This document shows, in pieces, positions 8,362-16,855 of a DNA stretch of 64,000 nt. Positions within the stretch are counted from its first letter, which is position 1, and the number at the start of each line of letters is the position of its first letter. The notes below the pieces were generated by a model. That model did not search any database, had not been told where the DNA came from, and saw only the letters and a program-made list of their open reading frames with translations. A program made the position numbers and the translations under genes. This DNA is from Halobellus clavatus (lineage in GTDB: Archaea > Halobacteriota > Halobacteria > Halobacteriales > Haloferacaceae), in contig NZ_FNPB01000003.1 of assembly GCF_900107195.1 (NCBI RefSeq), forward strand, positions 248,001 through 312,000, in the 5' to 3' direction.

Positions 8362-9277
8362 GGGCGACGACGGCGCGGCGACTGCTCGCGAGGAGGGAGG
8401 AGTCACAGAGACCGTTGTGACGCGCATCTTCCTCAGCGTCGATCAGACGGGGTCGGACCTCCTCGTCGTCGCGACCCGTGAGCTCCGGACCATCGCTCGA
8501 ACGCCGGCGTTGCTCGCGCTCTCGGCAGCGTTCGTGGTCAGCGTCGCCGGCGTCGCCTGGGCGGGAACGGGCGGCGGCGGCGGGTTCGTGCCGCTGACGC
8601 TGGATCTGCTCACGTTCGTCGAAGTTCTGGTGCCTCTCCTCGCCGTCGCCTTCGGGTACCGCTCGATACTCGGCGACCGCGAGACCGGAGAACTCGACGT
8701 CCTGCGGACCTTCGATGTGTCGCGGACAGCCTACGTCGGTGGCGTCTATCTCGGCCGCGCACTCGCGCTCGTGAGTCTGATCCTCGGGACGCTCCTCGCG
8801 GTCGGCCTGCTGGTGCCGTTCCTGACTGCCGACATCCCGACCTTCCTGGCGATCAACGCCGCGGCGGACTCGGGCGTTCGGTACGTCCGGTTCGTCGCCC
8901 TCGCCGCCGGCTTCACGCTCACGGTCCTCGCGGCGACCGTCGCGATCTCCGCGGCTGCTCGGACCGCTCGAACGGCGTTCGCACTGGCAGCGGCACTGGC
9001 GGCAGCGCTCGTCCTCGGCATCGACACGGCGCTCGTGGCGGGACTCGCCGGCGGGGTGATCCCGGAGAGCGGACTGCCGACGCTGCTTGCGCTGAGCCCG
9101 AACAGCGCCTTCCGTAGCCTCGTCCTCTCCACGGCGGTCGGAGTGCTGGGCGGTGCCGAGGTCGCGGCGGGCAACCCGCTCGCGAACGCGATCGGACTCG
9201 GTCTCTGGTGGCTGGGCAGCCTCGGGATTGCGGTGTGGCAGGTGTGGCCCGCAGTGGACAACCGAGACGGCGAGTGA
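8354..9277 (+). CDS. nosY: ABC transporter permease, NosY type
   Basis: A 307-residue integral membrane protein and partner of the preceding ATPase. A polar cytoplasmic start of about 45 residues includes LLVVATRELRTIARTPALL, the typical coupling region of ABC-2 permeases. About six hydrophobic segments follow (roughly 50-70, 83-105, 130-155, 175-205, 210-235 and 275-300), with the YRSILGDRETGELDVLRTFDVSR loop between the second and third. This is the NosY arrangement. It overlaps nosF by eight bases and is the last gene of the nos operon; a hairpin follows. Confidence 0.88.
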   Translation: MNEGDDGAATAREEGGVTETVVTRIFLSVDQTGSDLLVVATRELRTIARTPALLALSAAFVVSVAGVAWAGTGGGGGFVPLTLDLLTFVEVLVPLLAVAFGYRSILGDRETGELDVLRTFDVSRTAYVGGVYLGRALALVSLILGTLLAVGLLVPFLTADIPTFLAINAAADSGVRYVRFVALAAGFTLTVLAATVAISAAARTARTAFALAAALAAALVLGIDTALVAGLAGGVIPESGLPTLLALSPNSAFRSLVLSTAVGVLGGAEVAAGNPLANAIGLGLWWLGSLGIAVWQVWPAVDNRDGE

Positions 9278-9299
9278 GCGGGCCGGGGTTCAGCCCCCG

Positions 9300-9328
9300 A
9301 TCCCGACTCGTTCGATCCCCGTCGGGAT
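9300..9328. terminator. Hairpin between convergent nosY and flavoprotein genes
   Basis: ATCCCGAC (9300-9307) and GTCGGGAT (9321-9328) form a perfect 8-bp stem with a 13-base loop, located between two converging stop codons. A GGGG/CCCC mini-stem lies just before it. It could act in both directions; no long T tract follows. Confidence 0.45.
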
Positions 9329-9966
9329 CACCCGAAGTTCTCGAACTTGGCCTCGTCGGCGTCGACGGCGGCGGCTTCGAGGGCGGCTGTCGCGTCGTCG
9401 ACGAACTCGGCGAACCCGTAGACGAAGAGCTGTTCGCCGGGGTCGCCGGTGACGGCGTCCTCGACGGCCGCGCTGATATCACCGGCAGTGATCGAGACCG
9501 AGACGCCGGCCTCCCGGAGCGCGTCCAGGCGCTCTTGGTGCGCCGGCGCGTCCGTCTGATACACAATGGCGGCCTCGCTCCCGTCGGCAAGCGCCGCTTC
9601 GGCGATCCCCACTGCGGGTCCGACGCCGGGCCCGCCCGCGAGGACGACGGCGCGCGATTCGCCGTCGTAGAAATTCCGCCCGAACGGCCCGGAGATGTCC
9701 AGCGTGTCGCCGGGGGTGAGAGCCAGGAGATATCGACTGAACGCACCCGCTTCCTCGGGGTCGACCCCGACTGTTACCTCGAAGGTGTCGTCGACTGACG
9801 GCGAGGAGAGCGTGTAGAACCGAGCGTATTCCTCGCCGTCGACGGTACCGAGGAGTTTCACGAACTGTCCGGGCTGGGCGGTGAACCCGTCGGGGGACTC
9901 CAGTTCGAGAGCGATCGTGTCCGGTCCGACGTCGCGGACTGCGCTGACAGCGACTGTCGCGTCCAT
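9328..9966 (-). CDS. FAD-dependent oxidoreductase of the ferredoxin--NADP(+) reductase family
   Basis: A 212-residue flavoprotein. The N-terminal beta-barrel (1-95) has the FAD motif RFYTLSSPS and the phosphate-binding GPFGRNFY. The C-terminal Rossmann half has AVVLAGGPGVGPAVGIAEAAL and QTDAPAHQERLDAL. It ends early compared with many reductases of this family and lacks an added 2Fe-2S domain, so it is a minimal FNR-like module. It would move electrons between NAD(P)H and a separate carrier such as ferredoxin, or act as an oxygenase reductase; the partner is not indicated by neighbours. It converges on the nos operon and diverges from korA. Confidence 0.85.
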   Translation of the reverse strand: MDATVAVSAVRDVGPDTIALELESPDGFTAQPGQFVKLLGTVDGEEYARFYTLSSPSVDDTFEVTVGVDPEEAGAFSRYLLALTPGDTLDISGPFGRNFYDGESRAVVLAGGPGVGPAVGIAEAALADGSEAAIVYQTDAPAHQERLDALREAGVSVSITAGDISAAVEDAVTGDPGEQLFVYGFAEFVDDATAALEAAAVDADEAKFENFG

Positions 9967-10253
9967 ACGAGACGGTTATTGTTCCGGCGAGAAGGCCTTT
10001 GCCTTCGCGACTGACAGCACCGATTGAACACGGAAAAGGGGCCGGTACAAGCGGTCCGGCGGTTCGCCCGTTCCGGCCACAACGGGTGGACAATCATTCA
10101 TTTATTACGCTTATATTGGCCATAATAAGCGATATAATCGGGTTTACTGGGGAGTAAAATGAACAATTAAAAAATTATGGCGGGATCGAACCGTTTCTTT
10201 TTTCAAGGTTTTTCAGAAGGCTTTTCTTAGGGCCACAGCAATCCCTTAGCCAC
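9967..10253. other. Divergent, locally AT-rich intergenic region upstream of korA
   Basis: 287 bases without a gene. 10090-10180 is one of the most AT-rich stretches in the window and includes a 22-bp inverted repeat (10109-10130). 10190-10235 contains several T-runs ending in CTTTTCTTA, a possible TATA-like box about 27 bases before the korA ATG. No open frame of note is present. Confidence 0.6.
10109..10130. repeat. 22-bp imperfect inverted repeat in the korA upstream region
   Basis: GCTTATATTGGCCATAATAAGC is a near palindrome: only two positions per half fail to pair. It is centred on GGCC and lies 123 bases before korA and 142 bases before the divergent flavoprotein gene. An operator for either gene is possible. 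Confidence 0.5.
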
Positions 10254-12008
10254 ATGCCTGCGGACTTCAACTGGGCCATCGGCGGAGAAGCCGGCGATGG
10301 CATCGATTCGACGGGAAAAATCTTCGCCCAGGCACTCTCCCGGGCCGGGCGGCACGTGTTCACGTCGAAGGACTTCGCGTCTCGCATCCGGGGCGGGTAC
10401 ACGGCGTACAAAGTCCGGACCGCCGTGGATCAGGTCCAGAGCGTCGTCGACCGGCTCGACGTTCTCATCGCGTTGACCCCCCGTACGATCGAGGAGAACC
10501 TCGACGAACTCCACGACGGTTCCGTCATCATTTACGATGGCGAACGCACGACGATGGAGAACGTCGAGATTCCCGACGGAATGATCGGACTGGACGTGCC
10601 CCTGAAACGGCTCGCTGAAGAAGCCGGCGGCGCGATTATGCGCAACGTCGTCGCGCTCGGCGCGGCCTGTGAGGTCGCGAACTTCCCGATCGAGAACCTC
10701 GACAGCGCGCTGGAGAAGCGCTTCGGCTCGAAGGGCAAGTCGCTCGTCGAGAACAACAAGGAGGCCGCCCGCAAAGGACAGGACCACGTCGCTACCGAGT
10801 ACGACCACGACCTCGAGTACGACCTGGAGACGACGGACTCGGACTACGTGCTGCTGAACGGTGATCAAGCCATCGGGATGGGAGCCATCGCTGCCGGCTG
10901 TAAGTTCTACGCCGGCTATCCGATCACGCCGGCGACGGACGTGATGGAGTATCTGACGGGACGCATCGAACAGTTCGGCGGGCACGTCCTCCAGGCCGAG
11001 GACGAGTTGTCGGCGATCAACATCGCGCTCGGCGCGGCGCGGGCCGGTGCGCGATCGATGACGGCGACGTCCGGGCCCGGGATCGACCTGATGGCCGAGA
11101 CGTTCGGTCTGGTCGCGACCAGCGAGACGCCGCTCGTCGTGGTCGACGTGATGCGCTCGGGTCCCTCGACGGGGATGCCGACGAAGCAAGAACAGGGCGA
11201 TCTGAATATGATGCTCTACGGCGGTCACGGAGAGATCCCGCGACTCGTCCTCGGGCCGACGACGATCTCGGAGTGTTTCTGGAAGACCGTCGAGGCGTTC
11301 AATCTCGCCGAGAAATACCAGACGCCGGTCTACATCGCCGCGGACCTCTCGTTGGCGGTCACCGAACAGACGTTCCCGCCCGAGGCGTTCGACATGGACG
11401 AGGTCGAGATCGAGCGCGGCAAGGTGGTCGACGAGGAGACCATCGAAGAGTGGCAGAACGAGAAGGGCCAGTTCACGCCGCACGCGATCACGGCGGACGG
11501 CGTCTCACCGCGGGCGTTCCCCGGGACGGCCGACGGTGCACACATGTCGACCGGACTCGAACACGACGAACTCGGGCGACGGACCGAAGACACCGAGATG
11601 CGCGTCGAACAGGTCGACAAGCGCACGCGGAAGGTCGATACCGCCCGCGAGGAGGAGGACTGGTCGCCCCGAGAGTTCGGCGACCCCGACTCGGAGAACC
11701 TCGTCATCTCGTGGGGGTCCAACGAGGGCGCGATGGAGGAAGCGATCGAATTCCTCGAGGAGGACGGCGTCGACGTGCGGTTCCTCTCGGTCCCGTATCT
11801 CTACCCGCGGCCCGACCTGAGCGACGCAGTGGACTCCGCGGAGAACGTGATCGTCGTCGAGTGTAACGCCACCGGCCAGTTCGCCGACGTGGTCGAACAC
11901 GACACGCTCTCGCGCGTCGACCGCGTGAACAAGTACGACGGCGTGCGATTCAAGGCGGACGAACTCGCAGATGAGATCGACGCCGCCCTGCAGGAGGCAA
12001 GCCAATGA
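10254..12008 (+). CDS. korA: 2-oxoacid:ferredoxin oxidoreductase, fused gamma-alpha subunit (KorA type)
   Basis: This 584-residue subunit belongs to the CoA-acylating 2-oxoacid:ferredoxin oxidoreductase that feeds acyl-CoA and reduced ferredoxin into central metabolism, replacing the 2-oxoacid dehydrogenase complex. Residues 1-190 are the gamma domain (FNWAIGGEAGDGIDSTGKIFA, RIRGGYTAYKVR). Residues 200-580 are the alpha domain with the pyrimidine/substrate region YAGYPITPATDVMEYL and SAINIALGAARAGARSMTATSGPG, and a C-terminal domain with VVECNATGQFADVV. The lengths here (584 plus 287) fit the haloarchaeal 2-oxoglutarate enzyme KorAB better than the longer PorA (about 630); this is a size-based inference. 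Its ATGA overlaps korB. Confidence 0.92.
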   Translation: MPADFNWAIGGEAGDGIDSTGKIFAQALSRAGRHVFTSKDFASRIRGGYTAYKVRTAVDQVQSVVDRLDVLIALTPRTIEENLDELHDGSVIIYDGERTTMENVEIPDGMIGLDVPLKRLAEEAGGAIMRNVVALGAACEVANFPIENLDSALEKRFGSKGKSLVENNKEAARKGQDHVATEYDHDLEYDLETTDSDYVLLNGDQAIGMGAIAAGCKFYAGYPITPATDVMEYLTGRIEQFGGHVLQAEDELSAINIALGAARAGARSMTATSGPGIDLMAETFGLVATSETPLVVVDVMRSGPSTGMPTKQEQGDLNMMLYGGHGEIPRLVLGPTTISECFWKTVEAFNLAEKYQTPVYIAADLSLAVTEQTFPPEAFDMDEVEIERGKVVDEETIEEWQNEKGQFTPHAITADGVSPRAFPGTADGAHMSTGLEHDELGRRTEDTEMRVEQVDKRTRKVDTAREEEDWSPREFGDPDSENLVISWGSNEGAMEEAIEFLEEDGVDVRFLSVPYLYPRPDLSDAVDSAENVIVVECNATGQFADVVEHDTLSRVDRVNKYDGVRFKADELADEIDAALQEASQ

Positions 12009-12868
12009 GCTCAGACGTTCGATTCACTGACTTCAAATCCGACAAGCAACCGACGTGGTGTCCCGGCTGCGGCGACTTCGGGACGATGAACGGGATGATG
12101 AAAGCGCTCGCGAACACCGGCAACGACCCCGACAACACCTTCGTCGTGGCCGGGATCGGGTGTTCCGGCAAGATCGGGACGTACATGCACTCGTATGCGC
12201 TCCACGGTGTTCACGGACGCGCACTCCCCGTCGGGACGGGTGTCAAACTCGCGAACCCCGACCTCGAAGTGATGGTCGCCGGCGGCGACGGCGACGGGTA
12301 CTCCATCGGCGCGGGACACTTCGTCCACGCCGTCCGTCGCAACGTCGATATGACCTACGTGGTGATGGACAACCGGATTTACGGCCTGACGAAGGGGCAG
12401 GCCTCGCCGACCTCGCGCAAGGACTTCGAGACGTCGACGACGCCGGAAGGACCGCAGCAACCGCCCGTCAATCCGCTCGCACTCGCGCTCGCCTCGGGTG
12501 CGACGTTCATCGCACAGTCGTTCTCGACGGACGCCCAGCGGCACGCCGAGATCGTCCAGGAGGCGATCGAACACGACGGCTTCGGGTTCGTCAACGTGTT
12601 CAGCCCCTGTGTTACCTTCAACGACGTCGACACCTACGACTACTTCCGAGACAACCTCGTCGACGTCGCCGAGGAAGGCCACGACCGCACGGACTACGAC
12701 GCCGCCAAAGAGAAGATCCTCGACGCCAGCAAGGAGTATCAGGGCGTCATCTGGCAGAGCGAGAAGTCGATCCCCTACAGCGAAAAGCACGGCGTCGACA
12801 CCGATATGTCGCAGATCGACGACGGCGCGCCCGAGGGCGCGATGGATCTCGTCCGAGAGTTCTACTGA
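12005..12868 (+). CDS. korB: 2-oxoacid:ferredoxin oxidoreductase beta subunit (KorB type)
   Basis: This 287-residue subunit binds thiamine diphosphate and the single 4Fe-4S cluster of the haloarchaeal enzyme. WCPGCGDFG at about 17-25, GIGCSGK at about 50-56 and SPCVTF near 200 supply the four likely cluster cysteines. The TPP/Mg motif is seen in MVAGGDGDGYSIGAGHF, followed by MDNRIYGLTKGQASPTS. It overlaps korA by four bases, so the subunits are made together. With korA it converts a 2-oxoacid (probably 2-oxoglutarate), CoA and oxidised ferredoxin to acyl-CoA, CO2 and reduced ferredoxin. Confidence 0.93.
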   Translation: MSSDVRFTDFKSDKQPTWCPGCGDFGTMNGMMKALANTGNDPDNTFVVAGIGCSGKIGTYMHSYALHGVHGRALPVGTGVKLANPDLEVMVAGGDGDGYSIGAGHFVHAVRRNVDMTYVVMDNRIYGLTKGQASPTSRKDFETSTTPEGPQQPPVNPLALALASGATFIAQSFSTDAQRHAEIVQEAIEHDGFGFVNVFSPCVTFNDVDTYDYFRDNLVDVAEEGHDRTDYDAAKEKILDASKEYQGVIWQSEKSIPYSEKHGVDTDMSQIDDGAPEGAMDLVREFY

Positions 12869-12979
12869 GCGGAACCGTTCGATCACGGACTGCCTGGGTT
12901 CTCGTTTGCCGATCCGAACGCGGACCGATAGAACGGATTCCGCCACCCGTCTTTTTGCCGTCCGACCCGTAGCGTCTCT

Positions 12980-14068
12980 ATGATCCGACGAACCCTCCGC
13001 TGGGTCGCCAGCGCGGTCGCGCTCTCGATCGCGGCGGCCGGGCCCGCCGCTGCCCACGTCGATTACGTCACCGACGAAACCGCTCCCGGCACTGTGGGAG
13101 AACTCTTCGCAGCGGTGTTTTCCTCGCCGGTGGCGCTGGCGCTACTCGGCGGCGGTGGCGTCGCCGTCGCGGCCGTCACCCTCGGGTACCTCCGGTTCTC
13201 CGGGTCCCTGCTGGACATCGAAGTGGCCCGGCGGACGCTCGCGTCGTACCGGCCGTACCTCCCCTGGATGCTGCGACTCTCGATCGGACTGCCGCTGGTC
13301 GGCGCGGGGTTCGCGGGATACCTCTTCTCGCCGAGCGTGCCCGTGAACGCGCGACTGCTACAGGTCGGCATCGGGTTCGTGTTACTCTTCGGACTCGCGA
13401 CGCGGATTGCCGCCCTCGTCGGTCTGGTGACGTACGCGTGGGCGCTTGCGGGGCAGTTTCCCGAGCTCCTCTTGGCCGGCGAGTACGTCGCCGGGTTCCT
13501 CGCGATCTTCCTGATCGGGCCGGGCCAACCCAGCGCGGATATGATGCTCCGGCGGATGGTGGCGACCGAGGGAACCATCCTCAGTCGGTTCCAGGGGCTC
13601 CCGAAGCCCGAGGACGTGCTCTCGGCGCTCGGACTCACGCCCGCGGCGGCACCCGTCGCCCTCCGGGTGTTCCTCGGCGCGAACTTCATCTACCTCGGGG
13701 TGGTCCAGAAGTGGTTCCAACCAGAACAGGCCGCTGCCGTCGTCGCGAAGTACGATCTCACGGCCGTCGTCCCCGTCTCTCCGGAACTGTGGGTGTTCGG
13801 GGCCGGCCTCACGGAGGCCGCGGTGGGCGTCCTCCTCCTCACCGGCACGCTCACTCGCGGGGCCGCGGCCGCCGCGTTCGTCATCCTGACGACGACGCTG
13901 TTCGGCCTCCCCGACGACCCCGTGTTAGCACACGTCACCCTCTTCGGGCTCTCGTCGGCGTTGATGGTGACTGGGGCCAGTGGGTTCTCGGTCGACGAGG
14001 CCGTGGTTCCGGCACTCCGGAATCGGCTGGGTGTGGGCGGGGATGTGACAGAGCGGCCGTCGACCTGA
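12980..14068 (+). CDS. DoxX-family membrane protein
   Basis: A 362-residue integral membrane protein. Residues 1-26 look like a signal peptide ending in AAA; a short extracellular stretch (HVDYVTDETAPG) and a hydrophobic segment follow. Two DoxX-like halves come next (about 85-190 and 225-345), each starting with an Arg/Leu-rich line such as WMLRLSIGLPLVGAGFAGY and VALRVFLGANFIYLGVVQKW. DoxX proteins are four-helix membrane proteins linked in some organisms to quinone or thiosulfate oxidation; the double form here is larger than the family average. A T-rich patch (TCTTTTTG) about 27 bases upstream fits a leaderless start. It converges on the next gene. Confidence 0.83.
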   Translation: MIRRTLRWVASAVALSIAAAGPAAAHVDYVTDETAPGTVGELFAAVFSSPVALALLGGGGVAVAAVTLGYLRFSGSLLDIEVARRTLASYRPYLPWMLRLSIGLPLVGAGFAGYLFSPSVPVNARLLQVGIGFVLLFGLATRIAALVGLVTYAWALAGQFPELLLAGEYVAGFLAIFLIGPGQPSADMMLRRMVATEGTILSRFQGLPKPEDVLSALGLTPAAAPVALRVFLGANFIYLGVVQKWFQPEQAAAVVAKYDLTAVVPVSPELWVFGAGLTEAAVGVLLLTGTLTRGAAAAAFVILTTTLFGLPDDPVLAHVTLFGLSSALMVTGASGFSVDEAVVPALRNRLGVGGDVTERPST

Positions 14069-14140
14069 CCGGTGGCAGTCACCCGGCCGTCGACTGTACC
14101 CAGCCGGGCCGAATCCCGCTCCGGATAATCAGCCGACTCT

Positions 14141-15289
14141 TCAGATGACGTATCCCAGGAAGTACTCGAACACCACTGAAGAGGCGTAGGGGAGGAACAG
14201 CGCGAAGAGGAACTCACGGAGCATCCCGAAGTTCAACGGGAGTTCGCTGGTCGATTGCACCCGTTGCATCCGGATGTGGTTGTAGGTGTACTGGCTGGTG
14301 TCGTCGATTGATTCCGGTTCGGCGTACGGGAACAGTTCGTCAGTCGACCCGACCCGTCGCACCGCCTCTGCGAGCGCGTCGATCTTCGCGGCTTTGGCGC
14401 TCGCGAGGTAGGATTTGATCCGTGCCATCGGACCGACGAAGAGCGCCACGCCGAGGGCCACGCCGGTCAGCAGGAGCACCGACGAAGACAAGTCGGTGGG
14501 ACTCGTCCCGGTGGCGACGGTCTGAAAGAGTGCGAAGAGCGTCAGCAGGATGAAATACGAGACGGCGACGTTCTTGAAGAGGGTGCCCGCGGGAGAGAGG
14601 CCGGCGAACCCGTGTGGATCCGAGAAGTCGATGAGCGACGCCCGTTCGATTTTGAACGGAAGCACCACCAGCGCGCCGATGACGACTGTCAGAAACTCCG
14701 CCCCGATCGGATAGAGGACGAATGGAATGACGACGGTGAACCGGACGAGTGCGACCGGTCGTCCCGTCAGGGCGGCGACGGGACCCACGAGTCCGGCGAA
14801 GTTCGTCAACAGTTGGACGCCGTAGAGAGCCAGCCCGATCGACAGGACCGCGTACCGGACGCGGGCGTGAGCGAGAACCTCCAGTCCCGCGTTGGCCTTG
14901 CCCGACGGAGCAGCCGGAATCCCGATGAGATCCAAGAGCCGTTCGCTGATCGACCCTTCGAGATCGAGCGCCTCGGTGTCGGGGTCGTCGGCGTCGGGGA
15001 GGTCGTTGATTGCGGTCTCGTAGGTGGCCTTCGTTCGGAGAGTGATCCAGACGACGGCGGGCCAGGCGATCACCTGGAACACCTCCCCCGGGTTGACCGC
15101 AATGGAGAGGACCCCCGTCTGTAGCCAGCCGACGACCGAGAGCAGCGGAAGGTGAACGAGCACCACCGCACCGATGAGGAGATACGGGCCCGCCCGCGTC
15201 GAGTCGAACAGTCGCGCCGAGAGCCTGTCGAATCCGAAGGATGCGGACCCGCGCTCGATCCAGAGGTCGCGGACTGCGATCTCAGCCAT
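14141..15289 (-). CDS. Multi-spanning membrane protein of unknown function
   Basis: A 382-residue protein I cannot assign to a family. The N-terminal 30 residues are polar; about eight hydrophobic segments follow (around 33-55, 66-82, 147-165, 170-190, 195-235, 263-285, 292-310 and 355-378). A hydrophilic loop near 85-140 contains acidic DDPDTEALDLEGS. A cytoplasmic-type region with SYLASAKAAKIDALAEAVRRVG and YTYNHIRMQRVQSTSELPLNFGM precedes the last helix. No transporter, protease or kinase motif is seen. The conserved-looking TSELPLNFGMLREFLFALFLP segment at the end may be the key region. It is convergent with the DoxX gene and divergent from the flavoprotein at 15567. Confidence 0.75.
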   Translation of the reverse strand: MAEIAVRDLWIERGSASFGFDRLSARLFDSTRAGPYLLIGAVVLVHLPLLSVVGWLQTGVLSIAVNPGEVFQVIAWPAVVWITLRTKATYETAINDLPDADDPDTEALDLEGSISERLLDLIGIPAAPSGKANAGLEVLAHARVRYAVLSIGLALYGVQLLTNFAGLVGPVAALTGRPVALVRFTVVIPFVLYPIGAEFLTVVIGALVVLPFKIERASLIDFSDPHGFAGLSPAGTLFKNVAVSYFILLTLFALFQTVATGTSPTDLSSSVLLLTGVALGVALFVGPMARIKSYLASAKAAKIDALAEAVRRVGSTDELFPYAEPESIDDTSQYTYNHIRMQRVQSTSELPLNFGMLREFLFALFLPYASSVVFEYFLGYVI

Positions 15290-15566
15290 CTATCCGACGG
15301 TGAGAGTATGTAACTAAAGAGGTTACGTCATCCGGTCACACGGGGTGATCGACCCGCTGCGGAATTCCGCCCTCTCGCGGGCGTCAGGAATGTTCCGGCG
15401 CGTTTTTTACCCGCGCGTCGATGTAGTATAACAACAGTGATTGCGGACGCCGCGACGGCCGGTCGAGGACGCGGGCGGGCGAACCACTACTCCCAGCACG
15501 GCGTCCCTGCGACCACGGCACCGCCACGCCGGTGCCTGCGGCCACCGTACACTACGGAAATACCAT

Positions 15567-16802
15567 ATGTCTGAGAACTACGATGTCGTCATCGCCGGAG
15601 CAGGCCCGGCTGGAGCACAGTGCGCGCGAGACCTCGCACAGCGCGAGTACGACGTGCTCGTGCTGGAGGCCGAACCCGAAGACCAGTTCCCGAGACAGTC
15701 GAACAAGTCGACGGCGGGGACGTTCGCGTCGATGACAGGCGCGTTCGGGATCCCCGACGACGTCGTGATGAACTACACCGACGAGGTCGTCCTCGAGTCG
15801 CCCAACCGCCACTTCGTCCAGCACCAACCCGGTGCCGTGCTCGAATTCGCCGACTTCAAGCGGTGGCTGGTCGCGGAGGGGCGGAGACACGGCGCGGACT
15901 ATCGCTTCGACGCGCGAGTGAACGCCCCCGTCGTCGAGGACGGCGAAGTCGTCGGCGTCCAGTACGCGGGCGACGAGGAGGTGTCCGCCGACATCGTCGT
16001 GGACGCCACGGGGCCGGCGGCACCGCTCGCGAAGAAACTCGGCGTCTGCGACCTCGAACGGAAGAACCAGGCGGTCGGCATCGAGTGGGAGATGGAAGGC
16101 ATCGACGTGGACCACCCCGAGTTCGCGGATCTGACCGACGCGATGATGCTGCGCCTCGATCACGAGTACGCGCCCGGCGGCTACTCGTGGATCTTCCACA
16201 CGGGCGGTGACACCGCGAAAGTCGGCCTGTGTTACATCCAGAACGAGAGCTATCAGGAGTACGGCGACACGTCCAAGAGCATCGACGACCACCTCAACCA
16301 CTGGCTGGAGACAGATCCGCGGTTCGCCAGCGCCCAGCGGCTCACGGACAAACAACAGCACCGGGGGAGCGCCCACATCCAGATGCCGGACGACCTCAGC
16401 ACGGACGGGTTTATGGCCATCGGCGATACCGTGCCGACCATCGATCCGCTGTGGGGCGAAGGCATCCACAAATGTATGGAATCTGCGCGTGCCGCCGCCA
16501 TCACCGCGGACCGGTGTCTGATGGGTTCAGAGCGGGACACCTCCGCGGACGCGATGGCGATTTACGACGATCTCTGGCACGCCCGCGTCGCACCGGATAT
16601 GCGCACGCGATTGACGATGACGCAGTTGCTGTATCTCGCACCGAACGACCGCTACGACCGTCTGATGAGCGACCTGAACGAGATGGACATCGACACGCTC
16701 AGCGACGCGAACGATGGCAGCATCCGCGGGCTCTCGAAACTCGTCCACCTCGACGACGTGCCGCTGCTCGCAAGATTCGCGAAACAGCGGCTCGCCGAGT
16801 GA
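15567..16802 (+). CDS. Geranylgeranyl reductase family FAD-dependent oxidoreductase
   Basis: A 411-residue flavoprotein. The dinucleotide motif VVIAGAGPAGAQCARDL opens the protein; the substrate-pocket motif of the GGR family appears as GGYSWIFHTGGDTAKVGLCY (YxWxF pattern), and the second FAD site is AIGDTVPTIDPLWGEGIHKCMES. Family members reduce the isoprenoid chains of archaeal lipids (digeranylgeranylglycerophospholipid) or of menaquinone and carotenoid precursors. This copy may be a paralogue with a different substrate, so no gene symbol is given. The ATG at 15567 matches the family start; the open frame upstream to 15441 has no homology. A TATA-like GTAGTATAAC lies at about 15423, which would give a leader of over 100 bases. 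Confidence 0.87.
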   Translation: MSENYDVVIAGAGPAGAQCARDLAQREYDVLVLEAEPEDQFPRQSNKSTAGTFASMTGAFGIPDDVVMNYTDEVVLESPNRHFVQHQPGAVLEFADFKRWLVAEGRRHGADYRFDARVNAPVVEDGEVVGVQYAGDEEVSADIVVDATGPAAPLAKKLGVCDLERKNQAVGIEWEMEGIDVDHPEFADLTDAMMLRLDHEYAPGGYSWIFHTGGDTAKVGLCYIQNESYQEYGDTSKSIDDHLNHWLETDPRFASAQRLTDKQQHRGSAHIQMPDDLSTDGFMAIGDTVPTIDPLWGEGIHKCMESARAAAITADRCLMGSERDTSADAMAIYDDLWHARVAPDMRTRLTMTQLLYLAPNDRYDRLMSDLNEMDIDTLSDANDGSIRGLSKLVHLDDVPLLARFAKQRLAE

Positions 16803-16855
16803 CGTATCACGCCGCTTTCCAAACCCATAACGGGCCAACGTGACTTGTAGCTGGT

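Noticed and set aside
15441-15566. N-terminal extension of the geranylgeranyl-reductase-like protein
   Set aside because: Forty-two extra codons lack any family similarity; the Rossmann motif starts directly after the ATG at 15567.
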